From: Pseudomonadota bacterium
GTDB taxonomy: Bacteria; Myxococcota; UBA9042; PHBI01
Length of the DNA: 17,061 nucleotides
Assembly (NCBI GenBank): GCA_005772945.1
Contig: SXIE01000085.1
Coordinates: 1-17,061 of the forward strand
Direction of reading: 5' to 3'
Below the pieces are notes generated by a model. It was not told the origin of the DNA and searched no databases. It worked only from the letters and a program-made list of their open reading frames with translations. This document shows, piece after piece, positions 1-6,776 of this stretch. The translations under genes were made by a program, and so were the position numbers. Numbering within the stretch: position 1 is the first letter of the stretch; every line of letters begins with the position of its first letter.

Positions 1-861
1 CTCGCTGAAGACGTAGCGCGGCGTGAACTCGGTCGTGTCGGCGATGCGCTCGATCTTGGCGGCGAGGGTGCCGACGCCGTCGACGATCGCCCTGGCGTCC
101 TGGCCGACGGCGAGCGGTGCGAGATCGGCGGTCGTGACGAAGACGTCGACGTAGGGATGGTCGCGGTCGCCGAGCGTCGCGATCGGGGTGCCGGCGCCGA
201 CGACCTCGCCTGGGTCCATCATGCGATCGAGGATCGCGCCGTCGATCGGGGCGCGCAGCGTGAGCTTCGCGATCTTCTGATCCTCGGCCGCGAGCGCGAT
301 GGTGGCCGCTTCGATGCGTGCGCGCGCGGCGTCGAGCTCGGGCGTGCGTGCGCCCGACTTGAGCGCCGCGAGCTGGTGCTGGACCGCCTCGCGGGAGGCG
401 CGCGTGGCCTTGAGGCGCCCCGAGAGCTCGTCGAGCGCCGAGGCCGGGACGACGTGCTGGTCGGCGAGCCCCTTCTCGCGCGCGACGCTCGTTGCCAGCG
501 TGCGCTCGGTGGCGGTGACCGACCGCACCTGGGCTTCGAGCGCCGCGATCTCGTCCGGCCGCGCACCCCCTTCGAGCAGCGCCAGCTGCGCCTTCGCCAG
601 CGCGAGCTCCGCGGCGCGCGCGGCCTTGGCCGACTGCGCCAGCGTGTCGTCGAGCGTCGCCAGCACCACCCCGGCCTTGACGGTCTGACCGCGCTGGAGC
701 CCGACCGTCAGGAGGCGTCCCCCGACCTCGAACGCGAGCACGCGCTGGTCGAGCTCGACGACCCCCTGATAGGGGGACGGAACCTTCGAACGACCGGGCT
801 CGCAAGCGGCCACGAGGACCCACGGAAGCGCCAGCAGAGCGCCTCGGAAGTTCTTTATCAT
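1..861 (-). CDS. HlyD-family efflux adaptor lipoprotein, C-terminus cut by window edge
   Basis: Periplasmic adaptor (membrane fusion protein) that would link an inner-membrane ABC or RND pump to an outer-membrane channel. I translated the minus strand from ATG at 861; the frame is open to base 1, giving 287 residues. Residues 1-20 form a lipoprotein signal ending LVAAC, with C20 as lipidation site. Residues about 32-65 form the first half of a biotinyl-lipoyl-like domain (ending KAGVVLATLDD). Residues about 70-180 are an Ala/Glu/Arg-rich helical hairpin containing LLEGGARPDEI, typical of the YbhG/YhiI group. The second lipoyl half follows (LRAPIDGAILDRMMDPGEVV). The last visible residues, TEFTPRYVFSE, match the TEFTPR block near the C-terminus of that group, so probably only some tens of residues are missing. 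It lies 76 bp downstream of the CotH gene on the same strand and may share its transcript, although an inverted repeat overlaps its start. The transporter itself would lie beyond the left edge. Confidence 0.88.
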   Translation of the reverse strand, partial: MIKNFRGALLALPWVLVAACEPGRSKVPSPYQGVVELDQRVLAFEVGGRLLTVGLQRGQTVKAGVVLATLDDTLAQSAKAARAAELALAKAQLALLEGGARPDEIAALEAQVRSVTATERTLATSVAREKGLADQHVVPASALDELSGRLKATRASREAVQHQLAALKSGARTPELDAARARIEAATIALAAEDQKIAKLTLRAPIDGAILDRMMDPGEVVGAGTPIATLGDRDHPYVDVFVTTADLAPLAVGQDARAIVDGVGTLAAKIERIADTTEFTPRYVFSE

Positions 862-872
862 ACGACTGATAA
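855..872. promoter_or_regulatory. Inverted repeat over the start of the HlyD gene, candidate operator
   Basis: The sequence TTATCATACGACTGATAA holds perfect 6-bp arms (TTATCA/TGATAA) around a 6-bp spacer. It is notably AT-rich against its surroundings and covers the ATG of the adaptor gene. Symmetric sites of this size are typical for TetR-family repressors, which commonly control HlyD/ABC efflux operons such as ybhGFSR. No regulator gene is visible in the window, so the role is inferred. Confidence 0.4.
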
Positions 873-937
873 TGCGTCCGGATGCAGGTCCGTGCAAGCG
901 ATTTCTGGTTCACGAAGAGCGCCCAGCGCTTGCCCGC

Positions 938-2209
938 TCACCACACCGCCGGGCAGTGCCCGCCGACGAAGAGCCACAGGTCGATGTAGTCGGCGCGCAC
1001 CCGCACGAACTTCTTGAGCGCCTCGATGGCCGCGGCGTGCTGCGCCTCGGTCCACGTCTTGTTCGGATCGTCCGCGATCGCCCGGGCGATCTGCGCATCC
1101 CACGCGTCGATCTGCGCCGCCAGCGCCTCCGGCACGTAGACTGCGCGCGCAAGCCGCAGCGCGTCGACGAACCGCTCGCACCACGTCGGGTCCGCCAGCA
1201 CCAGCTGCACGAGCGGCTCCTTGCCCCACCAGGCGTGTTCCCAGCGGATCGGGTCCGCGGTCTCGACGCCCGGAAAGACCGGCGATCCGTCCCCATACAG
1301 CGTGTCGCCAAAGATGGCGTCCATGTCGTAGGGCAACCACAGGAAGCCGCGCGACGGATGGTCGTAGATATAGAAGTTGATCTCGACCCCGGCCCAGTAG
1401 TTGTCGGCGGCGGGGATCATGGCTTCGACCGCCCACTCGGCGACCGTCTCGTCGAGATCGACCAGGGCCGCGACCTGCGCGATGGTCGTGGCATTCTTGA
1501 GGTCGCCCGCGCGCCTCATATCCCCGATGTCCTCGTTGGTCTTCAGTTCGTTCGCAGCCAGATAGAGGTTGCCGTCGGACTCCTCGAAGTTGCGTTCGAG
1601 GTACTCCTTGTCCAGGTGCTCGATATTCGAGTAGAGCCCGTAGTACGAGTCATTGATGAATAGTTTCGCATGGTTCGCGCATGAGTGCGGCAGCCCGCGC
1701 GCGGCGAAGATCTGGAACGCGAGCCGCTCGTGCAGGTGCGTGTGGTCATACCAGGGCGCGTCGAGGCTCAGCTTGCGCAGGCCGCGAAAGCGGGCGTGGA
1801 CGTCGTCCTCGTTGAACGACACGACGAACTGCATCTTCTGGCAGTTCCACGACCAGCCGCCCTTGAGTCGCGCCTTGGCCGCGACAGTCTTGCCTTGGTA
1901 CGTGAACTGGACCGGGCGGTACTTCTTCGTGCCGGCCTCGCAGTCGGCGGTCAGCGCGTCCCATTCGGCAGCTGCGAACGCGAGATGAAACTCGGGGAGC
2001 CGGTCTTGGTCGTAGATCGCGTCGCAGGGACGAGGCCACGTCTTCGGGGGCGGCGCGGTGTCAGGCCCGAGGTCGGCGGTGGTGGCGACGTCGCGCTGGA
2101 CGTCCAGATCGCCCGTGCGCGCCGGGGCCCCGTCGGACAGGCAGCCGCCCGTCGCCGCGAGCACCACGGCGCGCACGAATTGCCTGAGAGCGGGCTCAGA
2201 ACGAGGCAC
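938..2209 (-). CDS. CotH kinase-family lipoprotein
   Basis: A 423-residue member of the CotH family, atypical protein kinases first known from Bacillus spore coats and widespread as predicted surface proteins in myxobacteria. Residues 1-23 form a lipoprotein signal ending AATGGC (lipidated C23). An Asp/Ala/Thr/Pro linker runs to about residue 58. The CotH domain fills the rest, with RLKGGWSWNCQKMQFVVSF, then GLYSNIEHLDKEYLERNF (E197 inside it) and the metal-binding-type motif FLWLPYDMDAIFG (D295 and D297). The likely role is phosphorylation or nucleotidyl-type modification of an exported protein at the cell surface; the substrate is unknown. The start codon is GTG and overlaps the end of the upstream barrel gene by 14 bp, suggesting translational coupling. 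A second GTG at 2176, with AGG six bases upstream, would give an 11-residue leader before the cysteine and is a reasonable alternative start. The family call is firm; the activity is inferred. Confidence 0.86.
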   Translation of the reverse strand: MPRSEPALRQFVRAVVLAATGGCLSDGAPARTGDLDVQRDVATTADLGPDTAPPPKTWPRPCDAIYDQDRLPEFHLAFAAAEWDALTADCEAGTKKYRPVQFTYQGKTVAAKARLKGGWSWNCQKMQFVVSFNEDDVHARFRGLRKLSLDAPWYDHTHLHERLAFQIFAARGLPHSCANHAKLFINDSYYGLYSNIEHLDKEYLERNFEESDGNLYLAANELKTNEDIGDMRRAGDLKNATTIAQVAALVDLDETVAEWAVEAMIPAADNYWAGVEINFYIYDHPSRGFLWLPYDMDAIFGDTLYGDGSPVFPGVETADPIRWEHAWWGKEPLVQLVLADPTWCERFVDALRLARAVYVPEALAAQIDAWDAQIARAIADDPNKTWTEAQHAAAIEALKKFVRVRADYIDLWLFVGGHCPAVW

Positions 2210-2834
2210 TCACGCCGCCGAAGAGCCCGTGCTCGCCGAAGTAGTCCCATTCGAGATGAAGCGCGAAGGCGGGGTGGGGCGCCACGCCGAGGCCCAGCGC
2301 CAGCTGCACATGGCGCGGGTCGCTGCCGACGACGTCCTTCGCGCCGCCCACCTCGGGGCTGTTGGCCGAGCGGTTCGACCAGAGGATCGGGCCCCCGAGC
2401 GCGCGCACGGCTGCGTACGGCGTCAGGACTTCCCAGAAGGTGCGCGACACCGTCAGCGACAGGCGCGCGTCGAGCGCCACCCACGGCGCCGTGTCGCCAA
2501 ACGCGTCCTTGACGCGCGCGGACGCGACCGCGAGCTGCAGTCCCAGCGAGAGAGTGATCGGCGCCCGCGGCGCACGCAGCGCATGCCACTCGCCCGCAAG
2601 CCCGACCAGGAAGCCGGGCGTGATCGCGTAGTCCGCGCCGCCGGCGCCGGCCGTATGGAGCTCACCGTCGAGGATGGCACCGAGCTGTATTCCGATCGTG
2701 AAGTCGCCGACGTCGCGGGCTAGCCCCGCGCTGATGAGCACCTCGCGCACGTCGGCGTCGAAGCGGTCGTCGAAGCGCAGCGCGGCGTCGAAGTACCCGG
2801 CTGTCAGGGAGACGTGCCAGGGGCGTGCGGGCAC
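2196..2834 (-). CDS. Outer-membrane beta-barrel-like protein, separated from its signal peptide by an in-frame TGA
   Basis: The 212-residue open frame has alternating hydrophobic/polar strands rich in Gly, Ala, Leu and Val (WHVSLTAGYFDAALRF, VQLALGLGVAPHPAFALHLEWDYFG) and ends in GVSASF. A terminal Phe is the usual C-terminal signature of proteins inserted by the BAM machinery. The GTG at 2834 has no ribosome binding site and no signal peptide. The same frame continues upstream through a single TGA (2886-2888) into an ATG at 2972 that has both. The native gene was therefore probably 2196-2972, with codon 29 now a stop. It is either a recent pseudogene, a sequencing error, or a site of readthrough. 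It is the first gene of the minus-strand run and overlaps the CotH start by 14 bp, so it may be the outer-membrane partner of that lipoprotein. I cannot assign a specific porin family. Confidence 0.66.
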   Translation of the reverse strand: MPARPWHVSLTAGYFDAALRFDDRFDADVREVLISAGLARDVGDFTIGIQLGAILDGELHTAGAGGADYAITPGFLVGLAGEWHALRAPRAPITLSLGLQLAVASARVKDAFGDTAPWVALDARLSLTVSRTFWEVLTPYAAVRALGGPILWSNRSANSPEVGGAKDVVGSDPRHVQLALGLGVAPHPAFALHLEWDYFGEHGLFGGVSASF

Positions 2835-2885
2835 GCCGTCGGCCGTGGGATCCTTGCCCGCCGGACCGGCAGGCGCCCCGCACCC

Positions 2886-2972
2886 TCAGGCAAAGGCCTC
2901 GTCGAGGGTCACGCGCTGGACGACGGCGGCCGCGAACGACAGGAGCGCGAGAAGCGGGAGGAGGCGTCGCAT
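2886..2972 (-). other. Signal-peptide exon-like stub upstream of the barrel gene, ended by TGA
   Basis: ATG at 2972 is preceded by GAGG (2978-2981) with a 5-base spacer, a good ribosome binding site. It encodes 28 residues: MRR, then a hydrophobic core LLPLLALLSFAAAVV, then QRVTLDEAFA, then TGA. The core is a classical secretion signal with a possible AFA cleavage site. The following codons in the same frame (GCGAPAGPAGKDPTADG) lead directly into the barrel protein. Neither of the other two frames gives a sensible protein here, so a frameshift does not explain the break as well as one substituted base does. Confidence 0.6.
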
Positions 2973-3185
2973 CAGAACCTCGGCAGACAGAGCGCTCTTC
3001 GAAAGGCCAGGGTCTGTATAACACGCGCGCGGCGCGCCCGGCGACAACCTCGTCGCGTGCCGGCACGAATGGCAAGCACGCACGCGAGAGTGCCACCACG
3101 CCCCGCCCCGCGCGGCTGTCATATTCGCGTTGGCAATCTGACGCCGCGCTTGATTGCATCGGCACAACGCTGCTATCTGCGTCGC
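2973..3185. promoter_or_regulatory. Divergent promoter region between barrel gene and Cys-rich lipoprotein gene
   Basis: This 213-bp gap separates two outward-reading genes, so it should hold both promoters. The only candidate I can point to is on the plus strand: TTGATT at 3150-3155 and TATCTG at 3174-3179, 18 bases apart and just before the ATG at 3186. That is close for a transcript with a leader, so it is weak. I saw no clear operator or small gene. Confidence 0.25.
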
Positions 3186-3797
3186 ATGCACAGCGTCTGG
3201 TCGTCTCTGCTGTTGGGTGTCTGCGTGGCGGCGTGCTCGGATCCGGCGAGCACCTCGTCTGGCGATGCGGCCCAGGCGACGCACGCCGTGGATGCGACGG
3301 CCGCCGCCGAGACCGCCGCGCCCGATGCGACCGCCGCGCCCGACGGGACCGCCGCGCCCGAGGTCACCACCCCGGCCGACACCGCGCCCGATACGCCCGA
3401 GGTCGCGTCAGCCCCGAGCGCCGCGAACCCCGAGATCCACTGCCAGGTGGCCAGCGATTGCCAGCCCGGCGAGGTCTGCTGCACCGCGCCGTCGTCGTAT
3501 CTGAGCGCCTGCATCGCCGAGGCTCAGTGCAGCGCGGGCCAGCGCGACGCCTGCCTGGTCGACGCCCAATGTGCCGCGCGCCGCCCCGGCGAGTGGACCA
3601 CCTGCTGCCATGATCGCGGCGACCGCAACTACTGCGCCCCGAGCCCCGACACGTGTCAGCCGATCGTGTCGTGTGAGTTCGTCGCGGACTGTGCCGACGA
3701 AGCCCCCGACCTCTGCTGCAGCCACCACAGCTACTATGGCGCCTCCTCCTGCACGAGCACGTTCTTCGCGACGCTGCCGGGTCAGGACTGCCCCTGA
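3186..3797 (+). CDS. Lipoprotein with a repetitive acidic linker and three Cys-rich repeats
   Basis: A 203-residue protein from the only ATG that gives a signal peptide (the open frame extends further upstream without one). MHSVWSSLLLGVCVAAC is a lipoprotein signal, with C17 lipidated and Ser at +2. Residues about 18-82 are a low-complexity Ala/Thr/Asp/Pro/Glu linker, partly built from 18-bp DNA repeats. The rest holds three modules of the form C-x5-C-x(5-10)-CC-x(8-10)-C-x(5-12)-C. They start HCQVASDC, ACLVDAQC and SCEFVADC, and each contains a CC pair (EVCC, TTCC, DLCC). All these cysteines should form disulfides outside the cytoplasm. Similar Cys-rich lipoproteins are common in myxobacteria and usually have no assigned function. 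I infer a cell-surface role, perhaps binding or structural. The stop is followed directly by a G-run cluster and a T-run. Confidence 0.78.
   Translation: MHSVWSSLLLGVCVAACSDPASTSSGDAAQATHAVDATAAAETAAPDATAAPDGTAAPEVTTPADTAPDTPEVASAPSAANPEIHCQVASDCQPGEVCCTAPSSYLSACIAEAQCSAGQRDACLVDAQCAARRPGEWTTCCHDRGDRNYCAPSPDTCQPIVSCEFVADCADEAPDLCCSHHSYYGASSCTSTFFATLPGQDCP
3315..3368 (+). repeat. Three tandem 18-bp repeats inside the lipoprotein linker
   Basis: Three consecutive units, GCCGCGCCCGATGCGACC, GCCGCGCCCGACGGGACC and GCCGCGCCCGAGGTCACC, share their first eleven bases and final ACC or CC. Each encodes AAPDxT or AAPEVT. They form the spacer between the lipid anchor and the Cys-rich modules. Such units can change in copy number by slippage and so alter linker length. 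Confidence 0.7.
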
Positions 3798-3805
3798 CAC
3801 CATGC

Positions 3806-3853
3806 GGGTGACGGGGCGGACCGGGGCAAGGGTGCGGGGCGTGGGAAGTTTTT
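3806..3853 (+). other. G-run cluster followed by a T-run, candidate G-quadruplex or terminator
   Basis: Six runs of three or four G (3806-3808, 3813-3816, 3823-3826, 3830-3832, 3836-3839, 3843-3845) are separated by loops of 4, 6, 3, 3 and 3 bases. This satisfies the usual quadruplex pattern on the plus strand and hence in the RNA. Five T follow at 3849-3853. The element starts nine bases after the stop of the Cys-rich lipoprotein gene. I see no ordinary hairpin here. Its function is inferred. Confidence 0.4.
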
Positions 3854-3967
3854 CTACGCCTCACGGCTTGCGGCCGACGAAACCACACGCGCCGCGCTCG
3901 GGAACACGTCTTGCTCTGCTTCCCTGCGAGATGGCAGTGCGGAGCCCGTAGCGGCTGGAGGTATCCC

Positions 3968-4141
3968 ATGCAAGGCACGGCACGAAGTAGCGAAAGCCGA
4001 AAGCACATCGTTCGCGTCAGTCGCTACGGGCTCACGCGCTGCCCGACTTGCCAGATGTTCATCCGCGTGGCGGGCGCCGATCACGAGACACGCTGCGTGG
4101 GCTGCGGCGTGGTCCTGCAGGTGCAGCTGGTCACCCGTTAG
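3968..4141 (+). CDS. Small zinc-ribbon protein, 57 residues
   Basis: The start is ATG 3968, chosen because GGAGG at 3957-3961 lies six bases upstream; a longer frame from 3911 has no such site. The 57-residue product has a basic N-terminus (SRKHIVRVSRYG) and then CPTC-x14-CVGC, four cysteines spaced as a single treble-clef or zinc-ribbon knuckle. The tail VVLQVQLVTR completes a probable beta-hairpin. No signal peptide is present, so it should be cytoplasmic and could bind nucleic acid or a protein partner. Its stop lies only 16 bp from the end of the convergent FadL gene. The small size and the good ribosome binding site make it a real but unassigned gene. Confidence 0.66.
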   Translation: MQGTARSSESRKHIVRVSRYGLTRCPTCQMFIRVAGADHETRCVGCGVVLQVQLVTR

Positions 4142-4157
4142 ACCCCCTCGCGACGGC

Positions 4158-5639
4158 TCAGAATGCGGCTTCGAGGCCAAAGGCCAAGAGGTCGTAGCCG
4201 CTCTGGATCCGCCCCGCATTCGCAGGCACGCCCGACCAACCGGCGCCCCCATCGCACGTGTCCGGGCACGGGTCGAGCGGCCGCACCTGGTAGACCTTGC
4301 CGAAGCGCTCGTCGACGCTGCGGTCCTCTTGGAAGACGTGATTGTACGACGCCGTGAGCTTGAGCCCCCCCAGGCGCGCGGCCACGCCGAGCCCGACCCC
4401 GAAGCGCTGGAACGCGAGGAAGTCGAGGTTGTCGTAGTTCTTGGGGACCGCCGCGCTTTCCCAGTAGCCGCCCGCCGACAGCTGGAACTCGCCGTCGAGG
4501 CCGCCGAGCGTGCCGTGCCAGGCGCTGACCGTCCCGCCGAGCCGCACGGAGAGCGTGTCGCGCCAGCTCTTGGCGAGCTTGGTGTCGGGCGCCTCCGCGC
4601 CGACGAAGATATTGATCGTGCCGTCGAGCTTCACATCGAAGCTCTCGAGCATCGACCAGGCCTCGTAGACGACGTCGAACTCGAGGTCGAAGACCTCGTG
4701 ATTGCCATCGAGATGGCGGTAGCGCGCGCCGACGCGGGCCGTCGGGGGGATCGTCAGATCCAGGCGTGCAGCCGAGCCCGGCACCGCCAATTGACTCGGC
4801 GAGAATTGTGTCTGCCCTGGCACATTGCTGAGCGAGAATTTGCCACTCAGCTCGAGCATCGCAGGAACGACGCGCCCCGACACCCCGATCTCCCAGTTCG
4901 GCGCCGGTCGCCACCAGGCACCGACGATGGCCGAAAACGAGGTCAGATCACTCAATGAAATCCGTGCGATGACGTCGTTGCCGCTGTAGTACGCATGGAG
5001 CTCGCCGCTCTGCGAACCGTCGACGACCAGATCCATGTTCAGGCTCGGAGCCATCGCGAGCTGGAATGTGACGCCAATTCCGAAACTGTCACGATCGCCA
5101 TAGGCGACTGCCAGACTCGGATAGAGCAGCACGGCGTCGAGGTGCGTGAGGAGATAACGCTGGCCGCCATCGACTGCGTAGTCCTTGGTGCCGTGCGCGT
5201 TGGGGCCGTAGAGGCCGGCCGCGAAGGTCCAGTGTTCGAGGCCGAAGTCGCTGGTCGCCACGAACATCGCACCGATCGGAAAGAGCGCGTCCTGGTTCGA
5301 CTGCGGCGCCAGCGGGTCGAAATCGTAGTCAGTGCCGGGTGGCAGATCGCTGGGTGCGCGCGTGAAGGTCGCGTCCTCCCACATGAGGCTGTGGTGGTAG
5401 AGAACGTGCGTGCCGACCATGCGCACGAGCGCGCCCGGATTGAGCGCGATCGCGGTCGGGTCGTCACCGCGCGCGACGAAGGCGCCGCCGCGCCCGAGCA
5501 CGAACGTGCCGGTGTCGGGGATCTCGAAGCCGCCGGCGCGCGCGTCCGAGCCGACGTCGAGGGCCGCGACGAGCGCTATGCAAGTGGCCACGGCGGCGGT
5601 CGAGACCGCGCGCCGAACCGCGAGTGTGTTCACTTTCAC
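4158..5639 (-). CDS. OmpP1/FadL-family outer-membrane transport protein
   Basis: A member of the FadL/TodX channel family, which carries long-chain fatty acids or other hydrophobic compounds across the outer membrane. From the GTG at 5639 the protein has 493 residues, with a 35-residue signal peptide (MKVNTLAVRRAVSTAAVATC..., cleaved after SDARA). The N-terminal plug region contains GRGGAFVARGDDPTAIALNP, the family's N-terminal Asn-Pro block. Many amphipathic strands follow, such as LYPSLAVAYGDRDSFGIGVTFQLAM and VGARYRHLDGNHEVFDLEFDVVYEAW, and the protein ends in Phe (LEAAF). A C-terminal segment holds CPDTC in an extracellular-loop-like stretch. The frame stays open far upstream, but that part is antisense to the divergent lipoprotein gene. 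An ATG at 5687 would add 16 residues before the signal peptide and overlap that gene, so GTG 5639 is preferred, although its ribosome binding site is weak. Confidence 0.85.
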   Translation of the reverse strand: MKVNTLAVRRAVSTAAVATCIALVAALDVGSDARAGGFEIPDTGTFVLGRGGAFVARGDDPTAIALNPGALVRMVGTHVLYHHSLMWEDATFTRAPSDLPPGTDYDFDPLAPQSNQDALFPIGAMFVATSDFGLEHWTFAAGLYGPNAHGTKDYAVDGGQRYLLTHLDAVLLYPSLAVAYGDRDSFGIGVTFQLAMAPSLNMDLVVDGSQSGELHAYYSGNDVIARISLSDLTSFSAIVGAWWRPAPNWEIGVSGRVVPAMLELSGKFSLSNVPGQTQFSPSQLAVPGSAARLDLTIPPTARVGARYRHLDGNHEVFDLEFDVVYEAWSMLESFDVKLDGTINIFVGAEAPDTKLAKSWRDTLSVRLGGTVSAWHGTLGGLDGEFQLSAGGYWESAAVPKNYDNLDFLAFQRFGVGLGVAARLGGLKLTASYNHVFQEDRSVDERFGKVYQVRPLDPCPDTCDGGAGWSGVPANAGRIQSGYDLLAFGLEAAF

Positions 5640-5652
5640 GGCATGGTTTTGA

Positions 5653-5670
5653 CCTATCCGGCGCCATAGG
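5653..5670. promoter_or_regulatory. Inverted repeat in the divergent FadL/lipoprotein promoter region
   Basis: CCTAT and ATAGG form perfect 5-bp arms around an 8-bp GC spacer. They lie in the 46-bp gap between two outward-reading genes, where any shared control must act. The arms are short, so a chance match is possible. Confidence 0.25.
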
Positions 5671-5685
5671 GCAAACGTCTCCCTC

Positions 5686-6633
5686 ATGATGGTTCGCCGA
5701 TTCGCATCGTTTCCTCGCGCCGCCGCGCGTTCGCTCGCTCGCCGCATCCCGCTCTGCTTGGCGCTGGTCGCGCTCGCGGGCTGCGCGAGTCCGGTCGATA
5801 CGACCGAGAACAAGCTCCCGCCGCCCACGGTCCCGGACACGACGCCCGCGACCGAGGTGTCCGAGGTCGAGGTCGGCGAGGTCGGCGAGGTCGAGGGCGA
5901 CACCGTCGTGGCGGGTTGCGAGTGCCTCGCGATCGGCCAGTGGTTCCGCTTCGACTCGCTCGTCCTGACCTCGATCGACGGCGCCGACCACCCGGTGTTG
6001 TCCACGTTGAACGGCCTCTGGAAGGCCGACATCGAGGGGCGCGAGCTCAACATCCTGATGGAGCTCACGGCGGTCTCGGCGACGTCGGTGACGGCGCGGG
6101 TCGTGAACGGCGCGCGCATCGACGGGACCCAGGATATCTGCCAGATCTCGGACACGGCCGTCACGTTGACGTTCCCGCGCAGCGGCTGCGACATCGCCGC
6201 GTCGGCCGAGTCCGCGTTCAACGTCTACTCGGGCACCGAGACGTACCCGAAGAACTGCTCGACGACGTTGCCGGTGCACCACGTCATCCCGGTGTCACGC
6301 GCGCGCCTCGCGGGGACGTTCAGCGAGACGTGCGACGCCATCGGCGCGGGTAAGGTCCCGAGCGGCGGTCTCGGGCAGTCCGAGCTCGACGATATCTGCA
6401 CGTGCTTGGTGCTGCCGGGGACGCCGGCCGAGGACTGCGGTGCGCTCGAGCCGGCGTTCGGCGCGCCCTGCCCCGGCTGCAACAAGAACTATCAGAGCCT
6501 CGGCAACCTCCTGACCGCGTTCGGCGACGTCGCCTGGAGCTGCACGACCGAGAGCGGCGCGCCCGCCGCGTGCCTCACGGCCGACTACAGCGCGGCCGCG
6601 CTGACCGCCGCGCCGTCCGAATGCACGCTCTGA
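5686..6633 (+). CDS. Lipoprotein of unknown function, 315 residues
   Basis: A basic leader (MMVRRFASFPRAAARSLARR) is followed by a hydrophobic core and lipobox LVALAGC, with C33 lipidated. After a short Pro/Thr/Glu/Val linker containing the repeat EVEVGEVGEVEGD, the mature part begins with CECLAIGQWFRFDSLVLTSIDG, and a beta-rich region follows (LNILMELTAVSATSVTARVVNG). About a dozen cysteines, including CTC and CPGC, suggest several disulfides. I do not recognise a named domain. The start could be either of two adjacent ATGs (5686 or 5689); no strong ribosome binding site separates them. It is divergent from the FadL gene and may share its control region. It is probably an outer-membrane or periplasmic lipoprotein found in related myxobacteria. 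Confidence 0.72.
   Translation: MMVRRFASFPRAAARSLARRIPLCLALVALAGCASPVDTTENKLPPPTVPDTTPATEVSEVEVGEVGEVEGDTVVAGCECLAIGQWFRFDSLVLTSIDGADHPVLSTLNGLWKADIEGRELNILMELTAVSATSVTARVVNGARIDGTQDICQISDTAVTLTFPRSGCDIAASAESAFNVYSGTETYPKNCSTTLPVHHVIPVSRARLAGTFSETCDAIGAGKVPSGGLGQSELDDICTCLVLPGTPAEDCGALEPAFGAPCPGCNKNYQSLGNLLTAFGDVAWSCTTESGAPAACLTADYSAAALTAAPSECTL
5863..5896 (+). repeat. Short GAGGTCG(GC) repeats in the lipoprotein linker
   Basis: GAGGTC recurs four times at 6- to 9-bp spacing and encodes the acidic EVEVGEVGEVEG stretch just after the lipidation site. It is a slippage-prone linker rather than a mobile repeat. Confidence 0.5.
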
Positions 6634-6776
6634 TGTGACCGTGCGCGCGCCGTCCGAGCCGCCGGACCGGATCATGCGAGGAATGCCTGCGGGCTTTCGG
6701 CGCCTCGCGTGTCCAAGAAGGCAAACGCGAACGAAGGGACGTCGTCGTGCGGGGCACCGTGATCGTCCGCGCTCGC

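Noticed and set aside
2886..2888. Selenocysteine reading of the TGA in the barrel gene
   Set aside because: The TGA falls right after a signal peptide, not in a redox motif, and no selenocysteine-insertion-type hairpin was evident directly downstream.
2814..3185. Upstream extension of the Cys-rich lipoprotein frame
   Set aside because: It overlaps the opposite-strand signal peptide and barrel start, is Arg-rich, and would place the lipoprotein signal internally.
5640..6221. Upstream extension of the FadL frame by up to 194 codons
   Set aside because: The extension is antisense to the lipoprotein gene at 5686 and would bury the signal peptide inside the protein.
6634..6660. Possible terminator hairpin (CCGTCCG/CGGACCGG) after the unknown lipoprotein gene
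   Set aside because: The stem is short and bulged and no T-run follows, so it is not distinguishable from chance pairing in GC-rich DNA.
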